A stretch of 64,000 nt of DNA, from the NCBI RefSeq assembly GCF_018130825.1, contig NZ_JAFCJS010000001.1, positions 1,612,001 to 1,676,000 of the forward strand, given 5' to 3'. Position 1 is the stretch's first letter. The number at the start of each line of letters is the position of its first letter. Source of the stretch: Bradyrhizobium liaoningense. Lineage in GTDB: Bacteria > Pseudomonadota > Alphaproteobacteria > Rhizobiales > Xanthobacteraceae. The position numbers and the translations under genes were made by a program. The notes under the pieces are model-generated. The model was not told the DNA's origin and did not search any database. It worked only from the letters and a program-made list of their open reading frames with translations. Shown in pieces: positions 26,665 to 35,157 of the stretch.

Positions 26665-27179
26665 TAGGCTTGCGGCAGCGCGCGCAATGCGCCCTGGAAA
26701 TTGACGAGCGGATCGCCGTTGCCGCCGCGGGTAGCCACGATCCGGCCGATGAAGAGACCGTGCGTGCCGACCACCTGGTGATGATGCAGCACGCATTCCA
26801 GCGCGCCGATCGCCGGCTCCAGAAGCGGCACGTCGAGAATGCCTTGCTCCCACGGCGCCGTGGCGAAGCGATCGATGCCCTTGGCGCCGCCAGCGAAGCG
26901 CAGCGCCAGATCCTCCTGCCCGCTGCCGAGGAGACTGATCCCGAAGCCGCCGTTGGCGAGGATGGCGGTATGCGTCTCGGAGCTTGAATTGACGCCGACG
27001 AGAATGCAGGGCGGGTCCATGCACAGCGAGGTGACGGAGCTGACCGTCAGCCCCCGCCGTGTAGTTTCCGTTCCCGTCGCCACGATGGCGACGCCGCTCG
27101 CGAGGTTGCGCATGGCCAGCCGGAATTCGGCGGCTTCGACCGAGCGGAAATCGGTCATTTGAGACATCTGGCATCCCAT
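26664..27179 (-). CDS. Flavin reductase family protein (small component of a two-component monooxygenase)
   Basis: This 171-residue FMN-binding split-barrel protein would use NAD(P)H to reduce free flavin for a partner oxygenase. The family core is AMRNLASGVAIVATG, GLTVSSVTSLCMDPPCILVG, GGFGISLLGSGQEDLALRFA and the conserved HHHQVVGTHGLFIGRIV. The ATG at 27179 has GGAGG at ideal spacing; a second ATG at 27167 is possible. It lies 36 bases downstream of the LLM monooxygenase gene on the same strand, the expected pairing. Confidence 0.9.
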   Translation of the reverse strand: MGCQMSQMTDFRSVEAAEFRLAMRNLASGVAIVATGTETTRRGLTVSSVTSLCMDPPCILVGVNSSSETHTAILANGGFGISLLGSGQEDLALRFAGGAKGIDRFATAPWEQGILDVPLLEPAIGALECVLHHHQVVGTHGLFIGRIVATRGGNGDPLVNFQGALRALPQA

Positions 27180-27215
27180 GGCGTGCCTCCGAACCTCGCG
27201 CCTCGCCGGTTGCGC

Positions 27216-28298
27216 TTACGCCGAAACCGCTTCGCTTGCGACCTTGCCGCGGCCGGATTTCAGTTCTTTCCGGATCGCGGGGATGATCCTGCTGCCCCAC
27301 AATTCGATCTGGCGCAGCATCGTGCGCTGATCGAAATCGCCGAGCTGGGTCTGCAGCGCGATGTGGGTCGGCTTGAGGATGCTGATCTCTTCCAGCATGC
27401 GGTCGATCACCTGGTTGACGCTGCCGACGGGCAGGTTGCTCCGCATCGTCTCAAGGCTCATGTCGTTCGGCCCGGCTTCTTCCTTGATCAGGTAACCGTC
27501 GTCGCTCTGGGCGCGCCGGAACTTCAGGCTCTCGGACAGCCGGCGCTGGAAGCGCGCGTTATCCAGATACGACTGGATCTCGCTGTCATTGTCGCTGGCA
27601 TAGGCGCAGCGCAGGAAACCGAAATGCGTGTCGTCGATCGACCGGCCTTCCTTGGCCGCGATCCCTTCGAGACGTTCACGCAAGGCCTTGATTGCGTCGA
27701 GGCCGTTGAGCAGCGCGGTGACGAACAGGTTGTGGTTGTCGCGAATGGCGCGGCCGAGGGTCTCGCCGTGGCCGGACGTGACCCAGATCGGCGGCATCGG
27801 TTTCTGCACCGTGCGTACGGCGATCGCGGTCGGCGGCATCTTCAGATGCTCGCCGTCATAGGAGAAGATGCGCTCGCGCATGCCGGCCTCGAGCACGTCG
27901 TAGAATTCGGCGAACAGCGCATGCGAATGGTCGAGATCGACGCCGAAACGGTCGAACTCGAATTTCTGGTAGCCCGAGCCGATGCCGAGATCGAGGCGGC
28001 CGTTCGAGACGGTGTCGGCAAAGCCGATCTCGCCGAGCAGTCGCGCCGGATTGTACAGCGGCAGCACACAGACCGCAGTGCCGAGGCGGATGCGCCTGGT
28101 CAGGCCGGCGCAATGCGCGACCATCATCAGCGGCGAGGGGCAGAGGCTGTAATTGTTGAAGTGATGTTCGGCGTACCAGGCCGTATCGAAGCCGGCCTGC
28201 TCGGCGGTGACGGTCTGCTCGACGGCGTTGTTGATGACCTGCTGCGAGCTCTGATGATAGCCGCGCTGCTGCGCCAGAATGAATACGCCGAATTCCAT
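27216..28298 (-). CDS. LLM-class flavin-dependent monooxygenase (luciferase-like)
   Basis: This TIM-barrel flavin monooxygenase has 360 residues. The bacterial luciferase-like pattern shows in AEQAGFDTAWYAEHHFNNYS, RIRLGTAVCVLPLYNPARLL, the segment DTVSNGRLDLGIGSGYQKFE and the MPPIWVTSGHGETL strand. It would use reduced FMN from the adjacent flavin reductase to oxygenate an organic substrate in the cytosol. A LysR regulator lies divergently 118 bases away and probably controls the pair. Substrate unknown; alkanesulfonates or heteroaromatics are possible for this family. Confidence 0.9.
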   Translation of the reverse strand: MEFGVFILAQQRGYHQSSQQVINNAVEQTVTAEQAGFDTAWYAEHHFNNYSLCPSPLMMVAHCAGLTRRIRLGTAVCVLPLYNPARLLGEIGFADTVSNGRLDLGIGSGYQKFEFDRFGVDLDHSHALFAEFYDVLEAGMRERIFSYDGEHLKMPPTAIAVRTVQKPMPPIWVTSGHGETLGRAIRDNHNLFVTALLNGLDAIKALRERLEGIAAKEGRSIDDTHFGFLRCAYASDNDSEIQSYLDNARFQRRLSESLKFRRAQSDDGYLIKEEAGPNDMSLETMRSNLPVGSVNQVIDRMLEEISILKPTHIALQTQLGDFDQRTMLRQIELWGSRIIPAIRKELKSGRGKVASEAVSA

Positions 28299-28416
28299 CG
28301 ATTGCTTCCTCCACCTTGGTCGCTCTTGCGACGCGTTCTCATGACGTTAGGGGCTTGAGCATTTTCGAACAATTGACGTAATCTGATCATGTCCTTTGCA
28401 GAATTTGAAAAGATCG

Positions 28417-29334
28417 ATGAATCGCCTCCAGGCCATGGAATTGTTCGTCAGCGCCGTCCGCGAGGGCAGCTTCTCGGCTGCCGGGCGCCGCGTCGGGCTC
28501 TCGCCGGCGTCGGTGTCGCGCTATATCGGCGAGCTCGAGGCGCAACTCGGCGTGCAGCTTCTGAACCGCAGCACGCGCCATCTCGGGTTGACCGATGCCG
28601 GCAAGATCTTCTTCCAGCGGACCGAGCAGGTGCTGCACGGCATCGAGGATGCCGAAGCCGCCGCGCTCGCCCTCCAGACCGCGCCGCGCGGAACGCTGCG
28701 GGTGCATTCGCGGACGCTGTTCGGCATCAAGGTGCTGTCGCCGCTGATCCCGGGCTTTCAGAAGCTCTATCCGGAATTGAAGGTGGAGCTGCGCCTGTCC
28801 GAGCGGCGTCCCCAGCTTCGCGAAGATGAATTCGACGTCGACTTCCAGATCCAGGCGGCGAAGGACCCGGCCCTCATGCAGCGAAGACTGCTGAGGAGCG
28901 AGCGGATTCTCGTGGCTTCACCGGACTATGTCGCCCGGATGCCGAAATTGCGCGAGCCGGAGGACATTACCCGCCACAATTGCCTGACCTACTGGATGGG
29001 GCCGGACGACGTGGTCTGGAAGTTCATGCACAGAAACAGGCTACGCGAGATCGTCGTGCCGTCGTCGTTCAGCAGCAACAACGGGGTGGTGCTTTGCGAT
29101 CTCGCCGCCGGCGGGCACGGCATCGCCCTGCTGGATGATTACACCGTAGCAGAGGATTTGAAGCGTGGCCGCTTGATACGTCTGCTGCCGGGCTTCCGGG
29201 TGACGAATTCCACCTTTGACGAGGGCATGTACGCGACGTTTCTCCAGAGCAGCTATCTGCCGGAAAAGATCAGGGTGTTCGTGGACTACATGGCGGAGAA
29301 CGTGCCGAAGCAGGTCAAGAGATCGACGCGGTAG
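28417..29334 (+). CDS. LysR-family transcriptional regulator
   Basis: The ATG at 28417 gives 305 residues with the canonical N-terminus MNRLQAMELFVSAVREGSF; an in-frame TTG at 28396 is less likely. The helix-turn-helix is FSAAGRRVGLSPASVSRYI, followed by a substrate-binding domain with VHSRTLFGIKVLSPLIPGF. It is divergent from the LLM monooxygenase gene and should control it through the 118-base gap, which includes TTGAGCATTTTCGAACAA, a LysR-like T-N11-A context. It belongs to the CrgA-like subgroup by its N-terminal style. Confidence 0.92.
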   Translation: MNRLQAMELFVSAVREGSFSAAGRRVGLSPASVSRYIGELEAQLGVQLLNRSTRHLGLTDAGKIFFQRTEQVLHGIEDAEAAALALQTAPRGTLRVHSRTLFGIKVLSPLIPGFQKLYPELKVELRLSERRPQLREDEFDVDFQIQAAKDPALMQRRLLRSERILVASPDYVARMPKLREPEDITRHNCLTYWMGPDDVVWKFMHRNRLREIVVPSSFSSNNGVVLCDLAAGGHGIALLDDYTVAEDLKRGRLIRLLPGFRVTNSTFDEGMYATFLQSSYLPEKIRVFVDYMAENVPKQVKRSTR

Positions 29335-29346
29335 TGGAGAGCCCCG

Positions 29347-30231
29347 TCAGTCCGCGCCAAATCTGTGCGCCGGCAGGCCGCGAACGCCGAGGCCCTCGAT
29401 GGCGAACAGGCCGCCGGCATCGGGGTGGTCGTCCCTGAGAGCGTGGCTGCGTGAAATCGACGTCACGTAGAGAATGTCGAGATCGGGGCCGCCGAAGCTC
29501 ACGCTGGTCGGATGACGAACCGGCACGTCGATGGTCCGCACGATCCGTCCGTCCGGCGCAAACCTCGCGATCTTGCCGATGCGCACGAGCACGGACCAGA
29601 GATGACCGTCCGCATCGACTGTTGCGCCGTCGCAGCCGGATCCTTGCGCCTCCGTATCGACGAAGGCGCGCTTGTTCGCGAGGGGGCCATCCGCCCGGTA
29701 GTCATAGGCCCAGATGATCCGCCTTGCGCTGTCGGCGATGTAGAAGGTGCGGCCGTCCGGGCTGAAGCACGGTCCGTTGCTCACGGCAAGGTCCGTCTCC
29801 AGCAGTTGCAGGGAGCCCGATGCGTCCAGCCGATAGAGGCCGCCGAGCGGTGCCTCATCCGGCGCGCGGTCGCCATGCATCGTGCCCGCCAGGAAGTTGC
29901 CATGGGGATCGGCCTTGCCGTCGTTGAGCCGCACCTTCGGGTGGTCGAGCCCGATCGACGGGCCTTCGGTCAGTGCGCGCTTGTCGAAATCGTAAGCCGC
30001 AAATCCGTTGCGCAAGGCCAGGACCGCGCCGCCGTCGCCTCGCAGTGCCAGCGAGCCGATCGGCGCGGGCACAGTGAACTGCTCGGCTGCAGCGCTGACG
30101 GGATCGAGCGCATGGATCGATCCGGCCAGAGAATCGATCCAGTAGAGGCGCTGCCGGCGCTCGTCCCACACCGGACTCTCGCCAAGCCGGTCCCTGGTCG
30201 TGCCGATGCGCCTGATGCGGATTGTGCTCAT
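29347..30231 (-). CDS. SMP-30/gluconolactonase/LRE-family lactonase
   Basis: This six-bladed beta-propeller has 294 residues. The divalent-metal ligands of the family are visible: Glu in LGESPVWDERRQRLYWID, Asn in LNDGKADPHGNFLAGTMHGD and Asn/Asp in SNGPCFSPDGRTFYIADSA. Such enzymes hydrolyse sugar lactones or related esters in the cytosol. Its promoter region carries the first of three GACCGATCGGTC palindromes, which places it in the regulon of the adjacent TetR protein with the 32-45 kb catabolic genes. It may open a lactone intermediate of that pathway; this is inference. Confidence 0.9.
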   Translation of the reverse strand: MSTIRIRRIGTTRDRLGESPVWDERRQRLYWIDSLAGSIHALDPVSAAAEQFTVPAPIGSLALRGDGGAVLALRNGFAAYDFDKRALTEGPSIGLDHPKVRLNDGKADPHGNFLAGTMHGDRAPDEAPLGGLYRLDASGSLQLLETDLAVSNGPCFSPDGRTFYIADSARRIIWAYDYRADGPLANKRAFVDTEAQGSGCDGATVDADGHLWSVLVRIGKIARFAPDGRIVRTIDVPVRHPTSVSFGGPDLDILYVTSISRSHALRDDHPDAGGLFAIEGLGVRGLPAHRFGAD

Positions 30232-30258
30232 GGTTCCTTCCGCGGGAATCGCCGGGCT

Positions 30259-30276
30259 TGACCGATCGGTCGGTGA
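30259..30276. promoter_or_regulatory. TetR operator candidate 1 (GACCGATCGGTC)
   Basis: TGACCGATCGGTCGGTGA contains the perfect 12-bp palindrome GACCGATCGGTC at 30260-30271. It sits between the divergent lactonase (start 30231) and TetR (start 30331) genes. It matches operator candidate 2 at 17 of 18 positions. Confidence 0.75.
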
Positions 30277-30330
30277 AAACCTAGTTTCATTCTAAAGACT
30301 CTTCTGGCTGACGAATGGATTGCGGAGTTT

Positions 30331-31005
30331 ATGACTGAACTGTCAACGATGAAGGATGGCGTTGCGAACCAGGCCGAGGCCTCGGACCGCGTGCTGCAGA
30401 TCCTTGCCGAGGCCGGGCGGCTGTTCGCCAGCAAGGGCTTCGAGGGTACATCGATGCGCGACATCGCGCTCGCCTGCGGCATCTCCAAGTCGCTGCTCTA
30501 TCATCACTTCTCCAACAAGGACGAGATCTACGCGCGTGTCGCGGTCGGCTCGACCCTCGAACTCTATTTGTTCGTGCGCGATCGCATCCCTGACGGGCCG
30601 CCGTCGCAGAAGATCCGCGCTTTCATGGTCGCCACGGCGGAATATTTCCGGCGTTACCGCTGGGCCTGGATCGCCTCGACGACCGCGTTCTGGAACGATC
30701 CCGACCGTCACAGGCACAAGGAACGGCTGACGCGGCGCGACCGCTTCGAGAATTTTCTGCGCGGCCTGATCCAGGAGGCGATCGATGCCGGCGAGATCCG
30801 CAAGGTCGATGTTCCCATGACCGGCCGGTTGATCCTGTCCTCGCTCAACTGGATGCATCGCTGGTACAATCCCAACAAGTCCGCAACGCCCGAGCAGATC
30901 GCGGACATCTTCTTCGACATGATCTTCAACGGCCTGCGCAGCGGCGAGCTGGTCGAGCTTCCGACGGCGGAGCCGCCCAAGGCAGGTCGGCGCAAATCGC
31001 GCTGA
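30331..31005 (+). CDS. TetR/AcrR-family regulator of the adjacent catabolic cluster
   Basis: This 224-residue repressor has the TetR helix-turn-helix IALACGISKSLLYHHF followed by SNKDEIYARV, then a TetR_C effector domain (about residues 80-200) and a basic C-terminal tail. GGAG lies a few bases before the ATG. Three palindromes, at 30260, 32053 and 32129, flank it and front the lactonase, the Bug binding protein and the enoyl-CoA hydratase operon. TetR regulators of this kind typically respond to an acyl-CoA or aromatic CoA thioester, so an intermediate of the nearby pathway is the likely inducer. Confidence 0.92.
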   Translation: MTELSTMKDGVANQAEASDRVLQILAEAGRLFASKGFEGTSMRDIALACGISKSLLYHHFSNKDEIYARVAVGSTLELYLFVRDRIPDGPPSQKIRAFMVATAEYFRRYRWAWIASTTAFWNDPDRHRHKERLTRRDRFENFLRGLIQEAIDAGEIRKVDVPMTGRLILSSLNWMHRWYNPNKSATPEQIADIFFDMIFNGLRSGELVELPTAEPPKAGRRKSR

Positions 31006-31026
31006 CCGGCGGGCGGCAGCCACGCC

Positions 31027-32004
31027 TCATTCCAGAACGATGTTTTGCGCCTTGATCACCGGCCCCCAGAGCGCCGCGTCCTTGGTCAATTGGGCGTCGA
31101 GCCGTTCCGGCGCGCCGGTATCCACCATCAGGCCGTCGGTCTCGAGCTGCTTTGCGATCTCCGGCTTCTGCATCGCAGCGTTGGCCGCCGCGTTCAGCCG
31201 TGCGACAACGTCGCGCGGCGTGCCGGCCGGCGCGTGCAGCGCGGTCCAGAACGAGGCCGTGAGGTCGGGATAGCCGGATTCCGCCAGCGTCGGGATCTCC
31301 GGGAGAGTCGCCATGCGCTTTTCCGATGAGACCGCGAGGATGCGGAGCTGACCGCCGCGCGCATGCTCGATCACGGCAGCGGGCGTTGCGAAATTGAGGT
31401 CGCATTCTCCCGACAGCGTCTCCATGATGGAGGCCGGATTGTTGCGATAGGCAACCTCGGTGACGGCAAACCCCATCGACTTGCCCATCATGATCCCGAA
31501 CAAATGCGTGACGCTGCCCGGACCGAGCGTGGCGTAGAACAGCGGCTTGTCGCGGCCCTTGGCGTAGGCGACGAAGCTCTTGACGTCGGTGGCTGGCGTG
31601 CGCGCGTTCACGGTGAGCGACAGCGGCCCGTTGCAGAGCATGGCGACGGAGGCAAAGTCCTCGAGCTTATAGGGCAGGTTCTTGCGCAACAGTACGTTCA
31701 GCGAGATCGGCCCGGTGCCGCCGGCGAGCAGGACCGATCCGTCCTTCGGCGCCCGCGCGACGTATTGTGATCCGACGATGCCGTTGGCGCCCGGCTTGTT
31801 GTCGACCAGGACCGGCTGGTCCAGGCTTTCCGCCATGGCTTTTGCGATCGAGCGCATCAGGCTGTCGATCGAGCCGCCCGGTGCATAGGGCACGATGATG
31901 AAGATCTGCGACGCGCGCGCCCGGACGATTGCAGGCGCGCCAAGCGGCGCGGCGAGGGCGCCGGCGATCAGAGCTGTCGCCCGGCGTCGGCTGATCCTGG
32001 GCAT
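31027..32004 (-). CDS. Bug-family (TctC-like) tripartite tricarboxylate transporter binding protein
   Basis: The ATG at 32004 has AGGAGG before it and gives 325 residues; a longer start at 32019 adds only five. The N-terminus MPRISRRRATALIAGALAAP is twin-arginine-like with a hydrophobic core. The mature part opens IFIIVPYAPGGSIDSLMRSI and contains the Bug signatures VVDNKPGANGIVGSQYVA-like (here VDNKPGANGIVGSQYVARA) and GPGSVTHLFGIMMGKSMGF. It could be the periplasmic partner of TctBA at 41087-43066, because both lie in the TetR palindrome-controlled cluster. Confidence 0.9.
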   Translation of the reverse strand: MPRISRRRATALIAGALAAPLGAPAIVRARASQIFIIVPYAPGGSIDSLMRSIAKAMAESLDQPVLVDNKPGANGIVGSQYVARAPKDGSVLLAGGTGPISLNVLLRKNLPYKLEDFASVAMLCNGPLSLTVNARTPATDVKSFVAYAKGRDKPLFYATLGPGSVTHLFGIMMGKSMGFAVTEVAYRNNPASIMETLSGECDLNFATPAAVIEHARGGQLRILAVSSEKRMATLPEIPTLAESGYPDLTASFWTALHAPAGTPRDVVARLNAAANAAMQKPEIAKQLETDGLMVDTGAPERLDAQLTKDAALWGPVIKAQNIVLE

Positions 32005-32051
32005 GGAAATCCTCCTCAAGGTCGTTCTTGCTTGCGGCGAAATCTAATGGC

Positions 32052-32069
32052 TGACCGATCGGTCGGTCA
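32052..32069. promoter_or_regulatory. TetR operator candidate 2 (GACCGATCGGTC)
   Basis: TGACCGATCGGTCGGTCA contains the palindrome at 32053-32064 and an extra GGTC repeat. It lies about 50 bases upstream of the Bug binding-protein start at 32004 on the leftward side of the divergent gap. Confidence 0.75.
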
Positions 32070-32126
32070 ATAGGACGGCGAGAGGATATTGCAAGCGACA
32101 GCGGTTGGTGTTATCAGCACCGAAAG

Positions 32127-32142
32127 CTGACCGATCGGTCAG
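32127..32142. promoter_or_regulatory. TetR operator candidate 3 (16-bp palindrome)
   Basis: CTGACCGATCGGTCAG is a perfect 16-bp palindrome, the best of the three, centred about 60 bases before the enoyl-CoA hydratase start at 32194. It is 76 bases centre-to-centre from operator candidate 2. Confidence 0.78.
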
Positions 32143-32193
32143 GCGTAGCGATACGACCACAAGCAAGACGAACAGAAGCTCAAGGAGGAAGCC

Positions 32194-32964
32194 ATGTCAG
32201 GAGATATCGTCACCCTCGAAGTGTCCGACAACATCGCGCTGGTGACGCTGAACCGGCCTCCGGTGAACGCGCTCGATCGCGCCATGCGCGACCGCATCGT
32301 GGCGGTGTTCGACGAGATTTCCGAGCGCCAGGATGTCAGGGTTGCGATCCTGACCGGCGCCGGAAAGGTGTTCTGCAGCGGCGCAGATCTGAAGGACCGG
32401 CCGGATCCGACCAAGATCGGCGCGTTTCACAGCCACAACCGGATCACGCGCGAGACCGGCAACTGCATCCGCGAATGCGCCAAGCCGGTCATCGCGGCGA
32501 TCAACGGCGTTGCGCTGGGCGCGGGTGTCGGCCTGATGGCCTCCTGCGACATCTTCTACGCCTGCGAGGAAGCCGTCTTCGGCATGCCCGAGATCAACGT
32601 GGGTCTCGCCGGCGGTGCGGCCATGCTGAACACGCTGTTCGGCCGTTCCCTGATGCGCCGGATGTTCTTCACCGGCTACCGCGTGCCGGCCGCCGAGCTC
32701 TATCGTCTCGGCATCATCGAGGCCTGCACGACCAAGGAAAACCTGCTTCCCGAAGCGATGAAGCTCGCCCGCGAGATCGCCTCGAAGAGCCCGATCGCGA
32801 TGGAATACGCCAAGAACGCGGCGAACATGGTCGAACTGATGCCGCCGCGCGATGCCTACCGCTTCGAGCAGAACATCACGATGGCATTGTCCAAGACCGA
32901 GGACGCCAAGGAAGCGCGCATGGCGTTCCTGGAGAAGCGCGCGCCGGTGTTCAAGGGGCGCTGA
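32194..32964 (+). CDS. Enoyl-CoA hydratase/isomerase family protein
   Basis: This 256-residue crotonase-fold enzyme is the first gene of the rightward catabolic run, with AAGGAGG before its ATG. It shows LNRPPVNALDRAMRDRIV, the oxyanion segment GAGKVFCSGADLKDR, AINGVALGAGVGLMASCDI and FGMPEINVGLAGG with the family glutamate. The second acidic residue of classical hydratases (after the GAGGTQRL region) is not obvious; SLMRRMFFTG stands there, so the reaction could be isomerisation, hydrolysis or hydration. The next gene starts one base after its stop. Substrate unknown. Confidence 0.9.
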   Translation: MSGDIVTLEVSDNIALVTLNRPPVNALDRAMRDRIVAVFDEISERQDVRVAILTGAGKVFCSGADLKDRPDPTKIGAFHSHNRITRETGNCIRECAKPVIAAINGVALGAGVGLMASCDIFYACEEAVFGMPEINVGLAGGAAMLNTLFGRSLMRRMFFTGYRVPAAELYRLGIIEACTTKENLLPEAMKLAREIASKSPIAMEYAKNAANMVELMPPRDAYRFEQNITMALSKTEDAKEARMAFLEKRAPVFKGR

Positions 32965-32965
32965 G

Positions 32966-35095
32966 ATGCGGCCGGGAGAAGGTCTCGACGCGCTGATGTC
33001 GCCGCAATCGATCGCGGTGATCGGCGCCTCGCAGGAGGCGACCAAGATCGGCGGGCGGCCCGTCGATCTGCTGCGCCGGCACGGCTATGCCGGCCGCATC
33101 TATCCGGTCAATCCCAAGGCCGCGACGGTGCAGGGGCTGCAGGCCTACGCCTCCGTCGCTGACCTGCCGGAGGCGCCTGACCTCGCCATCATCGCGGTCG
33201 ATGCGGAGCGCGCGGGCGAGGCCGTGGAGCAGTGCGCTGCCCGCGGCGTCCGCAGCGTCGTCGTCTTCTCGTCGGGCTTCGCCGAGCTCGGCGAGCAGGG
33301 CCGCGCCATGCAGGACCGGCTCCGCGTTGCCGCGCGGAGCAGCGGCATGCGCCTGCTGGGGCCGAACTGCCTCGGCGCGGTCAGCATCGCCGAGAAGAGC
33401 ATCGCGACGTTCTCGATCGTGCTCGAGCACGGCATGCCGGCCGCCGGTTCGCTCGGCATCGTGTCGCAGAGCGGCAATCTCGGCAGCTACACCATGCGCC
33501 TTGCCAGCGAGCGCGGCGTCGGCGTCAGCCGCTTCATCACCACCGGCAACGAGTGCGACATCGACGTTGCCGACGGCATTGCCTGGATGGCGCGCGATCC
33601 CGCCACCAAGGTGATCCTGTGCTGCCTCGAGGCCTGCCGCGACGCCGGCCGCCTGATCGCCGCGCTGGAAGAGGCGCGCGATGCCGGCAAGCCCGTCATC
33701 GCCATGAAGATCGGCACATCCGCGGCAGGCCAGGCCGCAGCCGCCTCGCACACCGGCGCGATGGCGGGATCGGATGCCGTGTTCGACGCGCTGTTTGCCC
33801 GTTGCGGCGCGGTGCGTGTGCGCAGCATCGACGAGCTGATCGATCTCGGTCATGCCGCATCGATCCTGCTGCCGGACCGGTTGCCGAAGGGGCCGGGCAT
33901 CGCAATTCTCACGGCGTCGGGCGGCTTCGGCGTGCTGCTCGCGGACGCCGCGCAGTCGGTCGGGCTGACCTTGCCGGAGCTCGGACAGGAGACTCAGCGC
34001 CAAATCCTGGAGCTGGTGCCCTTTGCGTCGGCCCGCAACCCGGTCGATGCCACCGCGCAGATGTCGAGCCGTCCTGATCTCCTGGAGAAGATCATGACCG
34101 CCGTCGTCGCGGACGAGCGCACCGACACGGTGATCCTGCCGCTGCCGTTCTCGCTGCATCTGCCGCGCTTGCGCTCGATCTACATGGACACGCTGCGCAA
34201 CATGCGCGCGCAATTTCCGCACCGTCCGATCGTCCTGTGTGTCGACGGTCCGGAGGACGCGCTGACTGAGCTGCACGCGCTGGGATTCCCGACGATCGAA
34301 AGCTTCGACGGCTGTTGTGCGACCGTTGCCGCATTGGTGCGGTTGCAGGCCGCGGCGCAGCGACCGCAGGACAAGCCCGCTGCGGTGGCGCAAGCAACGC
34401 CGCTTGCCGCCGCCGCCTTCCGCCACGAGCTTGGCGCCAAGCACGCGCTTGCTGACGCCGGCGTTCCGGTGCTGGCCGAACGTCTGGTCCAGGATGCGGA
34501 CGCCGCCGCGCGTGCCGCCACCGAGATCGGCTATCCCGTGGTGCTGAAAATCGCCTCACCCGATCTGCCGCACAAGACGGAAGCGGGTGGCGTGGTCGTG
34601 GGCCTCAGCTCGGAAGCCGACGTCCGGCGCGCTTATGCGCAGATGCGCGACCGCGTCGCCACCAAGGCACCAAACGCTGCGATCGATGGTGTAATCGTGG
34701 CGCCGATGGCCAAGGGTGTCGCCGAGCTGATCCTCGGCAGCCGCATCGACCCCGTGTTCGGGCCGGTGGTGATGGTCGGTCTCGGCGGCATCTTCGCGGA
34801 GATCCTGCAGGACTCCGCGGTGCAGATGGCGCCGGTCAGCGAGACGCAGGCCATGGCGATGCTGAAGTCGCTGAAGGCCTTCGCCGTGCTCGATGGCGCG
34901 CGCGGGCGGCCGCGCGCCGACCTCGACGCCGCGGCGCAGGCCGTCGCTGCGTTGTCGCGATTTGCCGCCGCGCATGCCGACACGATCGCCGAAATCGACG
35001 TCAACCCGCTGCTGCTCCGTGTCAGGGGCGAGGGCGCCGTGGCGCTCGATGCGCTGCTGATCCCGCACGGACAGCGGCAGGTCCAGGGTCACTGA
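32966..35095 (+). CDS. Acetate-CoA ligase (ADP-forming)-like acyl-CoA synthetase
   Basis: The ATG at 32966 gives 709 residues, the size of fused alpha-beta NDP-forming acyl-CoA synthetases. The order is CoA-binding Rossmann (SIAVIGASQEATKIGGRPVD), succinyl-CoA-ligase-like (GIVSQSGNLGSYTMRLASER with the conserved SGN and a later SHTGAMAGSDAVFDALF holding the phospho-His loop), and a C-terminal ATP-grasp (GYPVVLKIASPDLPHKTEAG). It would activate a carboxylic acid as its CoA thioester using ATP, or run in reverse to conserve energy. It is the likely entry step or exit step of the local pathway. Confidence 0.92.
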   Translation: MRPGEGLDALMSPQSIAVIGASQEATKIGGRPVDLLRRHGYAGRIYPVNPKAATVQGLQAYASVADLPEAPDLAIIAVDAERAGEAVEQCAARGVRSVVVFSSGFAELGEQGRAMQDRLRVAARSSGMRLLGPNCLGAVSIAEKSIATFSIVLEHGMPAAGSLGIVSQSGNLGSYTMRLASERGVGVSRFITTGNECDIDVADGIAWMARDPATKVILCCLEACRDAGRLIAALEEARDAGKPVIAMKIGTSAAGQAAAASHTGAMAGSDAVFDALFARCGAVRVRSIDELIDLGHAASILLPDRLPKGPGIAILTASGGFGVLLADAAQSVGLTLPELGQETQRQILELVPFASARNPVDATAQMSSRPDLLEKIMTAVVADERTDTVILPLPFSLHLPRLRSIYMDTLRNMRAQFPHRPIVLCVDGPEDALTELHALGFPTIESFDGCCATVAALVRLQAAAQRPQDKPAAVAQATPLAAAAFRHELGAKHALADAGVPVLAERLVQDADAAARAATEIGYPVVLKIASPDLPHKTEAGGVVVGLSSEADVRRAYAQMRDRVATKAPNAAIDGVIVAPMAKGVAELILGSRIDPVFGPVVMVGLGGIFAEILQDSAVQMAPVSETQAMAMLKSLKAFAVLDGARGRPRADLDAAAQAVAALSRFAAAHADTIAEIDVNPLLLRVRGEGAVALDALLIPHGQRQVQGH

Positions 35096-35157
35096 ACTCA
35101 ATGACAAGAGGCTGCAGAAGCAGGCCCAGAGGAAACGCGTAGAAAAAGGAGGATGAC

